64,000 nucleotides of DNA from Bhargavaea cecembensis. Lineage in GTDB: Bacteria > Bacillota > Bacilli > Bacillales_A > Planococcaceae. Position numbers and translations under genes: made by a program. Positions 61,889 through 64,000 of this stretch are shown here, piece after piece. The stretch spans positions 51,022-115,021 of the forward strand of contig NZ_LN651372.1 in NCBI RefSeq assembly GCF_000826125.2, in the 5' to 3' direction. Every line of letters begins with the position of its first letter. The stretch's first letter is position 1. The notes under the pieces are model-generated. The model saw only the letters and a list, made by a program, of their open reading frames with translations. It searched no databases and was not told where the DNA came from.

Positions 61889-62620
61889 TTGGCAATCGAA
61901 CTGTTGATGTCTCATTCATCGGTGAGGGACTATGAAGACAAGGAGCTCGACCGCATGACGGTCGCACGGCTCATCCGGGCCGGCCAGCACGCGGCGAGCT
62001 CCCATTTTGTACAGGCCTATTCGGTCATCCACGTGACGGACCGGGCCAAGCGGGAAGCACTCGCAGAACTATCGAAAAATCCGAAGCAATTCCTCGGTGC
62101 CGGCGCCGTGCTCATCTTCTGCATGGACTTCCGGCGGCTGGAGAAGGCTGCGGAACTCCACGGCGAGCGCATTGCGTATGCGAATGCGGAAGCCCTTGTC
62201 GTCGGCGTGACCGACACGGCGCTGTTCGCCCAGAACGTCGCGGTCGCCGCGGAATCCGAAGGCTACGGCATCTGCTATATCGGCGGCGTGCGGAACGCGC
62301 CCCAGAAGATCAGCGACCTGCTCGGCCTTCCCGACGGCGTCGCTCCGATGTACGGCATGACGATCGGCATTCCCGCTGTCCGGCATGAAGTGAAGCCGCG
62401 CCTGCCGGTCGAGGCGGTGCTCCACGAAAATGAATACGACGAGAGCAAATACGATGAGCTGCTCCCCGAGTACGACGGAACGATGCGCGAATATTACGCA
62501 GGCCGCAGCGCCAACACGAAAGAAGACGACTGGACATCCTCAATGTCCCGCTTCCTCCGGGGTCCGCGGCGGGAGCATATGAAGGAATTCCTCGAGAATC
62601 GCGGATTCCGGTTTGATTGA
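61889..62620 (+). CDS. NADPH-dependent nitroreductase/flavin reductase (NfsA/FRP type)
   Basis: 243-residue FMN oxidoreductase. HSSVRDYEDKELDRMTVARL is the phosphate-binding start of the FRP group, HAASSHFVQAYSVI and GICYIGGVRNAPQKISDLLG complete the FMN pocket, and VKPRLPVEAVLHENEYD is a C-terminal landmark. It may reduce nitroaromatics, quinones or FMN. TTG start with GGAGGGGT upstream. Confidence 0.9.
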   Translation: MAIELLMSHSSVRDYEDKELDRMTVARLIRAGQHAASSHFVQAYSVIHVTDRAKREALAELSKNPKQFLGAGAVLIFCMDFRRLEKAAELHGERIAYANAEALVVGVTDTALFAQNVAVAAESEGYGICYIGGVRNAPQKISDLLGLPDGVAPMYGMTIGIPAVRHEVKPRLPVEAVLHENEYDESKYDELLPEYDGTMREYYAGRSANTKEDDWTSSMSRFLRGPRREHMKEFLENRGFRFD

Positions 62621-62626
62621 GCGGGT

Positions 62627-62834
62627 GAGTGAGGAGAGTTTGAGCGTGAGTGACGCAAGTTTGGCCGCGAGTGACGCGAGTTTGGCTTCGAGTGACGCAA
62701 GTTTGGCCGCGAGTGACGCGAGTTTGGCCGCGAGTGAGCCAAGTCGGCGCGAGTGACGCAAGTTTGGATCCGAGTGACGCAAGTTTGGCCGCGAGTGACG
62801 CGAGTTTGGCCGCGAGTGACGCGAGTTTGGCCGC
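62627..62834. repeat. Array J: ten 21-bp units of the GAGTGACGCAAGTTTGG family
   Basis: Units start at 62627, 62648, 62669, 62690, 62711, 62732, 62751, 62772, 62793 and 62814; all steps are 21 bp except one of 19. Most read GAGTGACGCAAGTTTGGCC or GAGTGACGCGAGTTTGGCC. Begins 7 bp after the nitroreductase stop codon and ends 38 bp before the next start. Confidence 0.97.
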
Positions 62835-62872
62835 GGATGGCCGCGGTGAATCAGAAGAAAGCAGGGTGAATG

Positions 62873-64000
62873 ATGGAATTTGAAGAAATGCTGGACGAGC
62901 TCGCCGGGCGCATGGCGGACGGACATCTCATCAAGGCGACAATCAGCGGGCCACGGCGGAAGTCGGAGGGCCTGCAGCGCATCCGGCTGAAGCCGGTCGA
63001 GCTGCGCGGCGAGCTCTACATTCAGTTTGAGTATCAGTACGAGCGGATCCTCAAGCATGAGAACGTCCCGGCGGCCGGAATCCGCGAAGAGCTGGACCGC
63101 CGGCTGCGCGATTTCCGCCAGATGCAGGCTTCATTCACCGGCGAGGATGTACAGATCATGCTCTCCAAAAAGCTCAAAGTTGCCTGGAAGTCGAAGCAGA
63201 CCGGAAATCAGGCGGCTGCCGACTTGTCGCATGACCGAAAAAAACAGTACCTGCTCGAGGAAGGCAAACCGTATCCATTCCTCGTCCGGCTCGGCGTCCA
63301 GACGCCCGACGGCAAGGTGAAGAAAGGCAAGATGGACAAGTTCCGGCAGATCAACCGGTTCACCGAGTTCATCGCCGACAGTCTCCATCATCTGCCGAAA
63401 GACCGGACGATCCGGATTCTCGACTTCGGCTCCGGCAAATCGTATCTGACATTCGCACTTTATCATTATCTGAAGATCGAGCAGGGCCTCGACGTGCAGG
63501 TGACAGGACTTGACCTGAAAAAGGAAGTCATCGAGGAATGCCGGCAGATCGCGGCCGACCTCGGCTACGGGGACAGCCTCGAATTCCTCGTCGGCGACAT
63601 CAACGATTATAATGAAGAAACGCGGGTCGACATGGTCGTAACGCTCCACGCGTGTGACGTCGCGACCGACGCGGCGCTCGGACGCGCGGTCCGCTGGGGC
63701 GCCGAAGTGATCCTCAGCGTCCCGTGCTGCCAGCATGAACTGTTCGGCCAGCTGGATGCGCCGGAGCTCGGCGTCATGCTCCAGCACGGGCTCATCAAAG
63801 AACGGTTCGCCGCGCTCGCCACCGACTCGATCCGGGCGGAACTGCTCGGGCTGGCCGGGTACGATGCCCAGATCCTCGAGTTCATCGACATGGAACACAC
63901 GCCGAAGAACATCATGATCCGCGCCTACCGGACCGGCCGGAAACCCGGCGCCGACCGGATTCTCCGGTACAAGCAGTTCCGCGACCTCCTCGGCGCCGAA
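62873..64000 (+). CDS. Class I SAM-dependent methyltransferase (METTL25-like, cut by window edge)
   Basis: At least 376 residues, continuing past the window. Positions about 170-290 hold a Rossmann methyltransferase: IRILDFGSGKSYLTFALYHY (SAM motif I), VTGLDLKKEVIEECR, FLVGDINDYNE and the SVPCCQHEL motif. The last one is typical of the Methyltransf_32 / METTL25 group, whose substrate in bacteria is unknown. Starts at ATG 62873 with GCAGGGTG upstream; an in-frame ATG is 3 bases earlier. No stop in the window. Confidence 0.85.
   Translation, partial: MEFEEMLDELAGRMADGHLIKATISGPRRKSEGLQRIRLKPVELRGELYIQFEYQYERILKHENVPAAGIREELDRRLRDFRQMQASFTGEDVQIMLSKKLKVAWKSKQTGNQAAADLSHDRKKQYLLEEGKPYPFLVRLGVQTPDGKVKKGKMDKFRQINRFTEFIADSLHHLPKDRTIRILDFGSGKSYLTFALYHYLKIEQGLDVQVTGLDLKKEVIEECRQIAADLGYGDSLEFLVGDINDYNEETRVDMVVTLHACDVATDAALGRAVRWGAEVILSVPCCQHELFGQLDAPELGVMLQHGLIKERFAALATDSIRAELLGLAGYDAQILEFIDMEHTPKNIMIRAYRTGRKPGADRILRYKQFRDLLGAE

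Overview
The window is a chromosomal segment of a high-GC member of the Bacillota. Gene content fits the Bacillales and most likely the Planococcaceae (a Bhargavaea-like organism is my guess). The evidence is a seven-gene Mrp antiporter operon, a Mn-dependent pyrophosphatase with the Bacillus PpaC motif, NsrR/Hmp, a YclNOPQ-type siderophore importer, CodY-like and perfect cre-like sites, GGAGG ribosome binding sites with frequent TTG and GTG starts, and one copy of a dispersed repeat I know from Bacillales genomes. No tRNA, rRNA, phage, IS element, CRISPR or plasmid gene was found. Both ends are cut inside genes (cadA on the left, a methyltransferase on the right).

Layout. 1-1.6 kb: cadmium ATPase and its CadC repressor, with two operators. 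1.8-6 kb: universal stress protein, a P1-type (DmpA family) peptidase and a membrane-anchored penicillin acylase-type Ntn hydrolase. 6.3-12.1 kb: mrpABCDEFG, divergent from an orphan KdpD-type USP-domain gene. 13-20 kb: murB, a DsbA-family oxidoreductase, a FAD/Rieske oxidoreductase, an AAA ATPase, a YitT protein and ppaC. 19.8-21.6 kb: nsrR and hmp, divergent. 21.8-28.7 kb: arsR-arsB, a YfkM-like DJ-1 protein, a DNA glycosylase, a MazG-like protein, an SGNH hydrolase, an MsrA-like protein, a lipoprotein and a frameshifted spermidine acetyltransferase. 28.8-34.1 kb: a NaiP-like transporter, a ZIP transporter, a PAS-GGDEF-EAL protein, a UDG-like protein and a PAP2 phosphatase. 34.7-38.3 kb: iron-siderophore ABC operon with Fur boxes. 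38.8-40.6 kb: truncated ABC exporter and a CTCC permease. 41.5-50.2 kb: peptide ABC transporter with two paralogous substrate-binding proteins. 50.3-64 kb: oxalate decarboxylase, YoaK, HflX, glyoxalase-like protein, BCCT and proline transporters, a DUF2188 protein, acyl-CoA synthetase, YerD-like FMN protein, nitroreductase and a METTL25-like methyltransferase.

The genes are mostly housekeeping, ion homeostasis (Cd/Zn, As, Na+, Fe, Zn/Mn), stress and nutrient uptake functions with local regulators.

The most unusual signal is not a gene. Ten intergenic gaps hold short direct-repeat arrays (13 arrays in all). Their unit sequences differ from site to site, but the period is 21 bp in nearly all of them and 20 bp in the largest (about 33 copies, 40797-41458). 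Some unit families recur at distant sites. The arrays avoid the interiors of operons. 21 bp is two turns of B-DNA and also seven codons, but the 20-bp array argues against coding. I know no named family that fits.
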